Source: Dermacentor variabilis
Taxonomy: Eukaryota; Arthropoda; Arachnida; Ixodida; Ixodidae
Length of the DNA: 64,000 nt
Direction: 5' to 3'
NCBI RefSeq assembly: GCF_050947875.1
Contig: NC_134577.1
Coordinates: forward strand, 72,233,139 to 72,297,138
Part shown: piece after piece, positions 23,441 to 33,930 of the stretch
How positions within the stretch are numbered: position 1 is the stretch's first letter
How the letters are laid out: every line of letters begins with the position of its first letter
The notes under the pieces: generated by a model
The model's database searches: none
What the model was told of the DNA's origin: nothing
Seen by the model: only the letters and a program-made list of their open reading frames with translations
Translations under genes and position numbers: made by a program

Positions 23441-24459
23441 CTACTGGAAGATATCTACTGGATACTGGAAGATATCTATAGCGGCTCCACAGCCACCGTA
23501 GTCCTCCATAAAGCAAGCAACAAAATCCCAATAAAGAAAGGCGTCAGACAGGGAGATACGATATCTCCAATGCTATTCACAGCGTGTTTACAGGAGGTAT
23601 TCAGAGACCTGGATTGGGAAGAATTGGGGATAAAAGTTAATGGAGAATACCTTAGTAACTTGCCATTCACTGATGATATTGCCTTGCTTAGTAACTCAGG
23701 GGACCAATTGCAATGCATGCTCACTGACCTGGAGAGGCAAAGCAGAAGAGTGGGTCTAAAAATTAATCTGCAGAAATCTAAAGTAATGCTTAACAGACTC
23801 GGGAGAGAACAGCAATTTACAATAGGCAGCGAGGCACTGGAAGTCGTAAGGGAATACATCTACTTAGGGCAGGTAGTGCGGCGGATCCGGATCATGACAC
23901 GGAAATAATCAGAAGAATAAGAATGGGCTGGGGTGCGTTTGGCAGGCATTCCCAAATCATGAACAGCAGGTTGCCATTATCCCTCAAGAGAAAAGTATAT
24001 AATAGCTGTGTCTTACCAGTACTCACCTAGGGGCAGAAACCTGGAGGCTTACTAAAAGGGTTCTACTCAAATTGAGGACGACACAACGAGCTATGGAAAG
24101 AAGAATGATAGGTGTAACGTTAAGGGATAAGAAAAGAGCAGATTGGGTGAGGGAACAAACGCGAGTTAATGACATCTTAGTTGAAATCAAGAAAAAGAAA
24201 TGGGCATGGGCAGGACATGTAATGAGGAGGGAAGATAACCGATGGTCATTAAGGGTTTCGGACTGGATCCCAAGGGAAGGGAAGCGTAGCAGGGGGCGGC
24301 AGAAAGTTAGGTGGGCGGATGAGATTAAGAAGTTTGCAGGGACGGCATGGCCACAATTAGTACATGACCGGGGTTGTTGGAGAAGTATGGGAGAGGCTTT
24401 TGCCCTGCAGTGGGCGTAACCAGGCTGATGATGATGATGAAGATGATGATGATGATGAC
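23441..24459 (+). mobile_element. 5'-truncated RTE-clade retrotransposon
   Basis: Contains the RTE RT C-terminal half: GVRQGDTISPMLFTACLQEVF, then LPFTDDIALLSNSGDQL (catalytic box FTDD instead of the usual FADD, encoded at 23666..23677), EYIYLGQVV, a frame break around 23890..24060, then AMERRMIGVTLRDKKRADWV, KKWAWAGHVMRREDNRWSLR and the stop at the end of ALQWA. The 3' end is a GAT-type tail at 24425..24459, as expected for this clade. The start shows a short local duplication (ACTGGAAGATATCTA occurs twice, about 23450..23478). Same family as 60450..63532. Confidence 0.8.
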
Positions 24460-24580
24460 AGCACCTAAGCAGACGACGTGTGCATCTGTTTGCATCTGGT
24501 CACCTCCGAGATATCGCGTCGTGCCAGGAGCACCTGTCGAATCACGACGTGAGTCAATGCGTAATTTTCAGTGAGGAATA

Positions 24581-24634
24581 GTGCGTGTGCGTGTGTGTGT
24601 GTGTGCGTGTGTGTGTGCGTGTGTGTGTGTGTGT
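24581..24634. repeat. (GT)n microsatellite with GC interruptions
   Basis: About 54 bp of GT/GC dinucleotides. Confidence 0.9.
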
Positions 24635-24654
24635 AACCGTTTTTAAACATGCCT

Positions 24655-25235
24655 GGGCAACTGGGTAACCCGTGGGCGAATAGGTAGCGCATTGTGATGC
24701 TGTGCTGAGGTCACAGGGTTCGAAAACTACCAACGGACCAACTTCGGTCACAGAGTAGAGGCCGGTGTGTGCATACGCACCGCTCTTCAAGGAACCTCTT
24801 TCGCTCCGACACGTGTCACGGTAGATGAGCGAGACGAAGCGAGATCCGCCAGTAGCGCTGTTCGGCGTCAAGAAACTCCTTGACGCCGATTTGTAGCACT
24901 GCGTATGCCCAAGTATGTGCGTGCAGCTCTTCAATGAACATCTTTGACGCCATCTTGGATTACTAAGTGTGTGCCACAAGGAATGTACCACACTACATAA
25001 CAAAAAAGCTGCCTTAAACTTATTCGATGCTAAGCGCAATCGAATCCACGTCACAATGTATTATCGAGGACAGCAGCCGAATGCATTAGCAGGCTTGTAG
25101 GTCCCTGGGCATATGTAATTTTGGATGAATGCCTTTCGCGCCAGTGCTTTAGTGAGCTGCGCCAATTATGCACTGAGTATGTGTCGCTCTTCAGGAAATT
25201 CTGGCCAACTAGGGTGACTGAGCACGTGCCACTGA
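24655..25235 (+). mobile_element. tRNA-like SINE head followed by degenerate short repeats
   Basis: CTGGGTAACCC...GGTAGCGCATTG...ACAGGGTTCGAAAAC (24659..24730) has A-box-like and B-box-like words in tRNA spacing. It is followed by recurring variants of 'GAGTATGTGCCGCTCTTCAAGGAAC...TTTGACGCCA...GGGTCACT', seen near 24770..24810, 24905..24975 and 25130..25230. This combination fits a tRNA-derived tick repeat with an internally repetitive body. The units are strongly diverged and the end is approximate. Confidence 0.45.
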
Positions 25236-25870
25236 GTGTGGGGCAAACGAGGGAACAATTCTGAGCGTTCGCAAGCACACCGGTGCGCCACGCTTTTCTC
25301 GTCTCGGAGGCCACGTGGGGACTTCTCGGTAATGCCACTAGGTGGCGCCACGTGTCCAGCAAGACGCGCGAGAAAGGCGCTTGGCTGCAGCATGACGCGT
25401 TTCTCAGCGTTGTCAGTTGCTGGCGCGCCAGGGATTTCGAAATTGAGGCACAGGGTTTGCGATATCGGCGCTAGATCGCGCGGCGTGTACTTAGAGAAGT
25501 ACACGCGGCGTTTACTTGGGGCGAATGGACGTGCTTTTCGGGGCTCTGTGGCGGCGACGAAATCATAAGTTTTTGCGCATGGTTTGAGCTTGCTTCTGTT
25601 TTTGATTTGCTGAAGTTTTTGCCTTTAAACAGTAATTGAGTGGTTTTGTTTTTCTTTCTTTTTTTCTTTGTCTCTCGTATTTCGGGTGAGTGGGTGTGTT
25701 TGGTGTACATTTGGTTTTGCAGGATGGTTATAGCGTCCTTTCGCGCCACGTGCTTGTACACGTGCAGACGGGTGGGACGTTGAGTGTTTGTAGTCTTTAA
25801 ATGGTAGCTTGGAAGTGACAAAACTAATAGCTATTAGTAGTTTTAGTGTGTGTGTGTTTTGATAGAAAAG
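25236..25870 (+). other. GC-rich then T-rich region, possible 5' UTR of the downstream LINE
   Basis: 25240..25580 is GC-rich with CpGs and 25590..25680 is T-rich. Its position directly upstream of the SINE-interrupted leader of the LINE at 26355 makes a 5' UTR/promoter plausible. I see no independent proof, and the open frames here have no family motifs. Confidence 0.3.
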
Positions 25871-26115
25871 TACCCGCCGTGGTTGCTCAGTGGCTATGGT
25901 GTTGGGCTGCTGAGCACGAGGTCGCGGGTTCGAGTCCCGGCCACGGCGGCCGCATTTCGATGGAGGCGAAATGCGAAAACACCCGTGTGCTTAGATTTAG
26001 GCGCTCGTTAAAGAACCCCAGGTGGTCAAAATTTCGGGAGTCCTCCACTACGGCGTGCCTCATAATCAGAAAGTGGTTTTGGCACGTAAAACCCCAAATA
26101 TTATTATTATTTTAG
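25871..26115 (+). mobile_element. Ruka-like tRNA-derived SINE, well preserved
   Basis: Begins CCGCCGTGGTTGCTCAGTGG (A box) followed by GCGGGTTCGAGTCCCGGCC (B box) in a tRNA-like head. The body contains GCATTTCGATGGAGGCGAAA, AAAGAACCCCAGGTGGTC and the GGTTTTGGCACGTAAAACCCC end, with a short (ATT)n tail. TAGAAAAG flanks it at 25863..25870 and 26116..26123 as an 8-bp target-site duplication. It matches my recollection of Ruka, a tRNA-derived SINE described in ixodid ticks. Transcription would be by Pol III from the internal boxes. It lies in the leader of a decayed LINE. Confidence 0.8.
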
Positions 26116-26354
26116 TAGAAAAGCGAGAGCGTGGCCGCGTGGTTTAGCGCGTGTGAGAGCGTGTCATACCTTCGGTCTCCGCGGCAGTTATTGCTTATGA
26201 ACCAGTGCTGAGAGTTGCTTTGCGGAATTTTGAGGATTTCGATCCTGTGCGTGTCGGTTTTTGTTAAAAAGCACGTGCTCTGCATTGATATAGTATTCTA
26301 ATATTTGCATCAGTAGTAGCATTATTATAGTATTTGCAAAAAGCCGCGCAATAC

Positions 26355-27407
26355 ATGGCGAGAAAGCAGGGAAAACAGGCAGTGCGTGGGGTGTCCCTTA
26401 AAGCAGATGAGGAGACGGATGAGAATGGAGAGGGCGTCGAAACAACCGGCGCACAATGTGATGTCGATACTAGGCTGCAGAAAACGGAGGCTTTCCAGGA
26501 AGAGCTTGTCAAACAGGTGCAACAGCTCAAAAATGAGCTAAACAGGGAGCGTGATGCACGAAAGGTAGTTGAAAAGAGACATGAAGCAGCCGAGGAAAAG
26601 CTAAACAGGGCCGCCATTGTGAACGAGAATGTCCGTGACAATGGAACGCAGACCCCCTACGCGACAGGAGAGGGAAGGTCAGGAAAGTACGTGGAATGCG
26701 TGCAGCGTGATCAAGAGATGGCCGGAAAGAGCGGCACCTACCTTGAGGCCGCTATGTGGAAAAAGCAGGAGCCCAGAGGACAATGACCCTTGTCAAGTCC
26801 AAATCACGCGGAGAAGGACAAAGGGAAGCAGGGAGAGGTAGGAGAGAGTGAAAGGGTGATAATCGCCGGCGACTCAGACCTGGCTGGGTGCTCAAAAGCA
26901 ATTGTGGAGAGGGTGAAAGGCGATAAAAGAAGGGCAGTAGGGACATTTCCAGGGCGGACACTGGGTTCTGTCATGAAGCAAGCAAAAGAAAAGCTCGCGG
27001 AAAATGCCCACGCGCGCTACCTTGTCACAGTAGCAGGTGGGCTAAATGACGTTCTAAACAGGAAAGGGACAGGACTAGGCCAGCGCTTGGCGAAGGGAGT
27101 GGATGACTTGCGCGAGATATCCTCTCAGGTGCAGATCGTTGTGTGCACGGTACCGGAGGTGACTGTGCGCGACAGTCACGTACAAAGAGCCGGAGTGGCT
27201 GGTGATGAGGCGATATGGAAAATGAGCCGAAAGAAAGGCTTCGAGCTTGTCGAAGTAAACAGGGAAGTGAGAAGGTGTGGTGGTTTTAAGAGAGACGGGA
27301 TCCAGTTCAATGACAGGCTGGCACGAGAAGTGTGCTGGCGACTTGGTGGTCGCGCTGTTGCTTTTTTGGGGGCCCGCGGGCACTCAAGAGGCCAGAGTAG
27401 GTAGTAA
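26355..27407 (+). pseudogene. LINE ORF1: coiled coil plus SGNH/esterase-like domain (one stop)
   Basis: ATG at 26355 opens a frame that runs to about 27407 with a single in-frame TGA at 26784..26786. The N-terminal part has a long Glu/Lys/Gln heptad region (about residues 40 to 95, LVKQVQQLKNELNRERDARK). After the stop, the second half shows SGNH-hydrolase-like blocks: VIIAGDSDLAGCS (block I, GDS Ser), VTVAGGLNDVLN (GxND block) and GFKRDGIQFNDRLA, where the family normally has DGxH, so the catalytic His is Gln here. Esterase-type ORF1 proteins are known from CR1/L2-group LINEs. Part of one retrotransposon with the ORF2 remnants at 27490..28990. Confidence 0.6.
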
Positions 27408-27489
27408 TGAAGAAGATCCCATAGGGGAACCTCAGAAGAGCATCACCGTCGATAACAGAAAAAGGAGGTAAGCAAGAGAGCTCGCCCTG

Positions 27490-28990
27490 CAATAGGCTAC
27501 GTAAACATGCATGGCGCCAGAAGAAAGGAAAAGTGGTCAGAGATTGAGGAGCAGTTAAATAGCGAACAAATAGGGGTCTATGCGGTTACAGAAACGCACC
27601 TTGGAGACTCAGATGAGCCGCCAGTTATTGAGCATTATGTTTGGGAAGGGTGCAACAGAACTTAGTCGGAAAGAAAGTGAAGGGGAGTTGGAATGCTCAT
27701 CCATCAGGGAGCCAAATGGAAAAGAATAAATTCCCAGTGTCAAGAGCATCTTTGGTTATCAGGTACAACGAATGGGAAAAAAGTTGGCTTGGCGTTACGT
27801 ATTTGTGGATCGGAAATAATTGCACAGAGAATAATAAAGAGTTAGTGGAATGCATAAGCGCTGATATTAAAGGTCTCGTGAATGGTGCTTAAACTGTCCT
27901 ATTAGGTGACATGAATGCCCTCATCAGAAATTAGTTGGCTATACCGACAACAACGGGAAGTCAACGCTAGAGCTTTGTGAGCCACACAACCTCGTTATCG
28001 TGAACACAGGGCCTAAGTGTGAAGGGCAGATCACGTGAGAAGTGGGGAAACCGGCAATCAACCATTGATTACTGTCTGATGAGAAAAGGAATTCATTATA
28101 ATTTGAGAGAAATGGTCATCGATGAGAAAGTGTTTAGCGGCATAGGGAGTGACTATAAACGCATCATTTTGAAAATGGGATATGTAGTTGGGAAAGAAGG
28201 CAAGGAGCACAAAATGGCCAGTCCAATTTGAATACTGAACAAATAGCAAATATAGTCACTAGCGTCGAGGAAGGACTTGGCAAATGGCCAAGTAAAGAGT
28301 GGGAATATTGTCAGCTTGAAAGTGTAACAAAGACAGAAATACGGAAAGAGAAACAATATGTTTGGTGGAAAGGAAAAAAACCGAAAAGCTGGTGGAACAG
28401 AGAGATACGAGAAGCGATCGCCGAACAACAGAAAGCATCTCGAAAGCACAGGCAGGCAAAGAAGGCGCAGTTGCCGCCGGATGAAGTAACCAGTAAATTC
28501 GAAATATACCGGGAGAAAAAGTCCATGGTTCAGATACTGGTGCACGCAAAATTAAAAGGTGAAAGTGAACGTTGGTTGTCAGAAATACGTGAGAAAAAGA
28601 AGGCCATACCTAGAATATTTTGGAACCACATAAAATTATTGGGCAGGAAGTCAACAACCATACAACAACATATCTTAGACTAAGATGAAAACAGACTGGA
28701 AGTAGAAGCGGCAATAAATTACATTCGAAAAGTAACAACCGAATCTTTCCAAGGCAATGACGAGGTTGTATTTGAAGAAAAAAAAAAGATCATGAATGAG
28801 ACCGAAGTAGAAAAGGAGCTGGTTCTGACAAATTGCAACTGGAAGAAAGCGGAAGGTAAAATTCCTAAGCGCACAGCCACAGGGTTAGACGAGGTTCCCG
28901 TTAGGCTGATTAATGAACTAGGACCAAAAATTAAGGAAGCTCTGGTGAAAGCTAGGGAAAGAACGTTTAAAGATAGACGACTACCAGACA
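27490..28990 (+). pseudogene. LINE ORF2: endonuclease and start of RT, decayed and 3' truncated
   Basis: GYVNMHGARRKEKWSEIEEQ and VYAVTETHLGDSDEP (about 27495..27610) are the start of an AP-type endonuclease with the ETH motif. LGDMNA near 27905 is a remnant of the GDxN box. NRQSTIDYCL and SGIGSDYKRIILKM (28050..28180) match the end of the domain, with the usual SDH reading SDY. Then a Lys-rich linker (28228..28683, KPKSWWNREIREAIAEQQ) and TATGLDEVPVRLINELG (28792 on), the RT motif upstream of the palm. The element is cut at about 28990 by a minus-strand CR1 and does not resume on its other side. Multiple frame breaks. Confidence 0.6.
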
Positions 28991-30850
28991 GTTTTTATTT
29001 ATTTATTTATTCAATACTGCCAGCCGCCATTTGGTAGCCAAGGCAGGAGCGGAACAAGCATACATTGCTGTACAACGCGATGCAACAAAGCGAGCGCACG
29101 CACAATAAGAAAGCGAACACAGGAGCAAGAACAAGTATTTTATGTTTCTCAAAAAAATGCAATAAATAAGAGCATGAACAAACACACTGCGTCTATAACA
29201 GAGACACGACAGCAGATAAGAAGGACTCTTGGTTTGTCAAACTGACCACGTTACGTGCAAGCCCGTTCCATTCTGATATTGTTTTTGGAAAGAAAGAAAA
29301 CTGGTAAGCTTTAGTTCGGCATTGTGGCACTACTATTGCCGAGTTTTGTTTGCCGCGTGTTGGGCGAGAAGTGTTATATTCCATGTAAGAGTCAAAATTA
29401 ATGTTTGTTAAAACATTACTAATACCATGCAGCAGTTTTAAACGGTGTAACTTGCGGCGGGATTGAAGCGTCTGGAGTTCAGATTGCCTTAGTAGATTAG
29501 TGACAGACACATGTCTACCATATGCGTTGTAGATGAACCTTAGTGCTTTCTTTTGAACACTTTAGATGCGATTTATATCTACTTGGGTGTGCGGATCCCA
29601 AAGATCGTCTCCATATTGCAGCAATGGGCGTACTAATGAAGTGTAGGCTGATAATTTTATTTTAATTGTGCAGTGCTTTAGACTGTTTCTTAACAGCCAA
29701 AGCGGGTTGGACGCCTTTGAAACCAAATGCCCGATATGCGAGCTCCAGCTTAAGTTACTGCTAAATAGAACCCCCCGGTATTTGTATTCATTTACATCAG
29801 GAACGGCTGTGCGATTAATTTTGTATGTGTAAATATGAACATGCTTCTTGCGTGTAATTGTCATTTTTGCACACTTTGAGGTATTTAAAGACATTTCCCA
29901 GGACAGACACCACTTCGAAACCTCTGACAGGTAATCGTTTAGTATACAATGATCCTCAGCATATTGAATGGGTAGGTATACAACGCAGTCGTCTGTCGAA
30001 AAACGGCATCACACTGGGGAATCGAAACTCAAGTCATTTAAATAAATAAGGAACAGAAGTGGACCAAGCATGGAGCCCTGGGGGACTCCCCAAAAAACTG
30101 ACGCTGGTGGAGAATTGGAACCAGAGATCTGGACGTACTCGTGCCGTTCAGAAAGGTAGGAATCAAGCCACTGAACAAAACGTTGATTTTGCAGTAGATG
30201 TCGGAGTTTTACCACCAGCTTACGGTGCGAAACACGATCGAAGGCCTTCGCGAAATCTAGAAATATTGCGCCTATTTGCTCACCGTTATCAAGGCATGCC
30301 AAGAATTCATTGCTTGTGTGAATTAGTTGTGTTACAGTGGACAGGCCGCGCTGAAACTCTTGTTGGCTACTAGAAAAGACGGTGCTACTTTGTAAAAAAG
30401 AACTCAAGTGCTTGAAAATGAGATGCTCCAGAATCTTACCCGAAGTACATAATAGTGAAACTGGTCTGTAGTTATTTACAAAAAAATTTGTCGCCGCATT
30501 TGTGAATGGGGACGACCTTCGCAACCTTCCAGTCAGTTGGAACTTCCAAATTTAAAAGGCTTTCATTGTAAATGACCACAAGGTATCTAGCACACCATTC
30601 TGCGTAGCGGGAGAGAAACGTATTTGGGATGGCATCTGGTCCAGGAGACTTTCTTGCGTTTAAATTAAGCAGTGCAGCAACAACGCCTTCGACAGATATT
30701 AGTAAGTCTGGCAAGATAAGGCACGGAGACTGGAATTCTTGGACGTACGTACTATTCGTTGTAAACACTGAAGAAAAGTAATCATTGAAAGCTGATGAAA
30801 TGCAATAAGGATCATTAATTTCCCTGTGAATCGAACAAATTTTTCTGATT

Positions 30851-30852
<2 letters not shown>
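28991..30852 (-). mobile_element. CR1-like non-LTR retrotransposon, 5' truncated and decayed
   Basis: Minus strand. RT begins at 30472..30768 (LNARKSPGPDAIPNTFL, VPTDWKVAKVVPIHKCGD). It continues at 30009..30524 (NNYRPVSLLCTSGKILEHLI, FLDFAKAFDRVSHRKL, VPQGSMLGPLLFLIYLNDL). The catalytic FADD region near 29985..30000 reads FSTDD because of a small insertion and frame disturbance. 29562..29894 has the thumb and 29193..29510 the C-terminus (FFPKTISEWNGLARNVV). The 3' end at 28993..29012 is an (AATA)n tail, read TTTATTTATTTATT on plus. The 5' end runs into an AT microsatellite at 30853. Confidence 0.75.
29193..30768 (-). pseudogene. CR1-like ORF2 RT to C-terminus (broken)
   Basis: Four open pieces in order on the minus strand make up the RT and C-terminal part of ORF2, as set out in the parent element entry. 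Motif A (FLDFAKAFD), motif B region (GVPQGSMLGPLLFLIYLND) and the CR1-typical C-terminal FFPKTISEWN box are intact as words, but the catalytic FADD box is disrupted and at least three frame breaks separate the pieces. No endonuclease is present. It would not give an active protein. Confidence 0.7.

Positions 30853-30941
<89 letters not shown>
30853..30941. repeat. (AT)n microsatellite
   Basis: About 88 bp of uninterrupted AT dinucleotides directly at the 5' truncation of the CR1-like copy. Confidence 0.95.
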
Positions 30942-30942
<1 letters not shown>

Positions 30943-31306
30943 CCCCTTAAAAATAGAATGTCAATCGTGCAATCATCGGTTAGGACACTGCGTTGCAGCA
31001 GTACGTAATAAAGTATCGACTGCAATTGTTTAGTGGTACCTACCGCTCCGTTCTATGTCGACCTTATTGCCCACCGTTAGCGGCCGGCCATTCCAGTTCG
31101 TAACACGGCCGGGGCGTCGTCCAGACCACCAATGAAGAGAGAAAAGGAATAGCATCTCTGCGGAATCGCGGCGCAGGTTTCCAAATGCTCTTGATTTGCT
31201 CAGTAATTCTTTTCTTAATCCAAGGCTATTTGTTTCACTACATATTTGAGTTGTGGCGATGATTTTCTTTGTAGGCTGATGTTTGCTACTCCTTCCATTC
31301 CTGCCT
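30942..31306. other. Unassigned segment between CR1 end and I-type end
   Basis: Mixed composition. It may be an upstream part of a LINE on the minus strand, but I cannot show any motif that supports this. Confidence 0.35.
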
Positions 31307-31329
31307 GAGAGAGAGAGAGAGAGAGAGAG
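31307..31329. repeat. (GA)n tract
   Basis: A short GA dinucleotide run, read as the (CT)n tail of the minus-strand I-type fragment. Confidence 0.85.
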
Positions 31330-31900
31330 CAAATGATAAAGGAAAGGCAGGGAGGTTAACCAGGACTGAGCCCGGTTGGCTACAGCGGAAAGGGAAAAGG
31401 GGACGGAAATATTAAAAGAAGAAGAGAAAGTCTACTGGGTATATTGTGCGGTCACTCAGTCCGGATCACAGACGCTGACTCAATCCAGTGGCTTTCAAAT
31501 ATCGCAGCAGAGCTTTCGTGGCCTGTTGTAGCTGCGATATACGAGGCCATGGTCCCAAGATCTTCTTCAAAGTGAACGGTGTTCTATCTAGCTGATTGAG
31601 AGCTGTGCAGAGGTCATGTCTTTCGTTTTGAAAAGATGGGCAGTAGCACAGTAGATTTTCTATAGTTTCCTCGACACCGCAGACATTACAGTCAGCGCTA
31701 TCAGTCATTCAAATAAAAAACGTATATGCATTGGTGAATGCGACGCCCAAGTGTAAGCGGCACAGCTTTTTAGAAAGTAGTAGTGTAACCTCTTCACACA
31801 TAACGAATACCTGGACAAAAGCGTTAAAAGGGAACTCCACCAGACTGCATAATAAAAAGGCAGAAACGCTACCTGCCTGGACACTTCATGCATCTCAATG
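31307..31900 (-). mobile_element. I-superfamily LINE 3' end, 5' truncated
   Basis: On plus it begins with a (GA)n block at 31307..31329, which is the (CT)n tail of a minus-strand element. AAAGGCAGGGAGGTTAACCA and CTGAGCCCGGTTGGCTAC follow, which I associate with tick I-type 3' UTRs. Upstream on minus, 31466..31708 encodes DCNVCGVEETIENLLCYCP, a C-x2-C-x(n)-C Cys-rich motif like the C-terminal motif of I-type ORF2, and 31700..31790 encodes a KLCRLHLGVAFTNAY-like segment just before it. The RNase H and RT are missing. Confidence 0.6.
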
Positions 31901-32039
31901 AGGTTCTTAAAAAGACAATTTCGCTAGATTAATAAGGATGCTGTATGGAATATCTGATGCATAGTTACTCAATCCCTTGATTATATTTAACTCAAAGTAG
32001 GCTGGTTCAGCTAAGTTGACTAAAGTGAGGATTAAACTA

Positions 32040-32185
32040 AATATTGCGGGGTCTTACGTGCCCAAAACACAACCTGATTACGAGGACTGCCGTAGTGGGG
32101 GACACCGGACATTTTGACCACCTGTGGTTCTTTAACGTGAACCTTTATCTAAGTACGCAGGTATCTTCACGTTTCGCGCATACAT
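32040..32185 (-). mobile_element. Ruka-like SINE 3' part, diverged
   Basis: The plus-strand text GGGGTCTTACGTGCCCAAAAC ... TGATTACGAGGACTGCCGTAGTGGGG ... TTTTGACCACCTGTGGTTCTTTAACGTG is the inverted body of the SINE at 25871..26115 (AAAGAACCCCAGGTGGTC ... CTCATAATCAGAAAGTGG ... GGCACGTAAAACCCC). The tRNA head is not recognisable. Confidence 0.6.
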
Positions 32186-32786
32186 TCGTCGTTCCAGCCA
32201 CTCACACATACGTAGTGCATACCATACTTATCTCCTGGAAACACTTGCATAAACAATAAAATTTATTGCTTTATGGGCTTGCTGCTCAATCCCTAGTCAA
32301 AAGTATGAGAGTTCAACTCCTCGAGCTGATAACAAATGATGAACCCTATAATGTGACACGCTCGCTATGCGTTCCACGTGCAGGTTCGCTTCAGGCTGGA
32401 AGGTGGTCCCCTTTATACATGGCTATGGTAATGCTGTTCTAATGTCGTAAAGGAAACTGCTGAATTCATGTAATAGTCAGCCGAGTGTAATAGTTGCAAG
32501 CCACACCATGACAGCTCAGCTGAACGCTGGGCATTTACTGTTAGATTGCCTCATTTTTTATCCATTTCTCCGCCCTTTAGAAGATGACATGGGATAATTT
32601 TTTTTCTTGTCACTTATCTTAAATGCTAATCTGTTTCACTTTCTCCTATTGTCAGCTCCCTAATACACATGCTTTGGTTGACGCGGTAACAGTGCTAAAC
32701 GCCGCCAAGAACAGATGCGTGTGTCCGCGTTTTGTGTTACCACACCCTCACGAACTTGCATTTACCTAGATGTGATACGGAGGTTT
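32186..32786. other. Stretch without recognised genes
   Basis: No supported feature. Confidence 0.45.
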
Positions 32787-33930
32787 GCTTCAAGCCGAAG
32801 CTTTGCTGCAATTAATTTCTGAAATATTCACTTTTTAGTAAAGAGCAATTTATGACCCTCTAAGTGAACTGAGGTTTCGTACTGTGAATAATGCGCCCTA
32901 CAGCGTCTAAAAAATCCGTACTGCCACCTAGAGGCATGGTTTAGGCAAAAACTGCCTTAAGCATTGCTTTCGTGCAAAAATTGCATCAACGAGAGTTTGA
33001 AAGAAACCTGTCTGGTCCGGATGAAAGATGACAAACACATAGACCAACTTAATAAACACTAAAAGCAAGCCGTTTCGGCTTCGATACCAAAGCGTTATTC
33101 TCATTGTGGCAAAAAAGTAGAAGTGTCCATCTAAGTAGGTTTTATCATGTGACACAAGTACCGCGCCTAAGACGGGCCGAGCGTTTCTTTGATTCATATG
33201 ATCGTGTCTGCTGTTGGTTCTATCTCTAGGCGCTCCTGGTGCAGGCGTGGCAACTAGTTTGTCTCTTGGTCAATTATACTGGAGTTCATTCAGTCACTGT
33301 TGTACTGAGTTGTTGCTGCGTCCGCTACAAAAGCATTTGATGCCACTGTTTTCTTATGCACATTGTTGTGATGTTGGTGTAGCTTCTGTGAAAGTTTCCC
33401 CTTTTATGGACGCAGATAATGTGGTATACACACGTTATCTGTCAAACCTCAAAAACCTCAAAATTTATGGGAACATTTTTGACGCGGTTTGTTACTGGGA
33501 CAGTTGTCTCGATGGTTTAGCATGGCTTGTCACTGGGATTGCTCTCTCATTGGCTTAGCTTCTTACCGGGATCCTATTGATTTGATTTTGAGCACAGTGA
33601 GATGGCGCACACACATGTCGTATACGAGGAAACACGGTTAACGACAGAGATAACACATAGGCATGAGCATGTATGTGTGTCACTAAAATCCTGGAGCCTC
33701 ATTTCCGCCCAGAGATAGACTTGCTTTACTAAAAGCATGTTTGCCATGTGCACACAAGTTGATGCAAATGTTGACATTTCAAATGCCGTTTCTCGTCATG
33801 CTGCTTACGATACGAAGATTCATTGTCTCCTTTCAATCATTCTCAGTGTGGTTATAAGCAACTACAAGCGATATTCGCTTGTAGTTGAGGGAAGGATTGA
33901 TGTTTCCGGATTTGTGCAGCACAATCAACT
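32787..33930 (+). repeat. Unidentified ~1.14-kb repeat, copy A
   Basis: Aligns by eye, in the same orientation and nearly end to end, with 38694..39838. Shared landmarks include GGTTTAGGCAAAA near 32938 / 38849, GAGAGTTT and CCTGTCTG near 32990..33015 / 38900..38930, GTGAGATG near 33597 / 39505 and GATACGAAG / GACACGAAT near 33808 / 39719. It contains many small differences and indels, with no open frame conserved between copies, so it is probably non-coding. I do not recognise the family. It could be an old dispersed element (for example a solo terminal repeat or non-autonomous transposon) or a local duplication. Confidence 0.6.
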
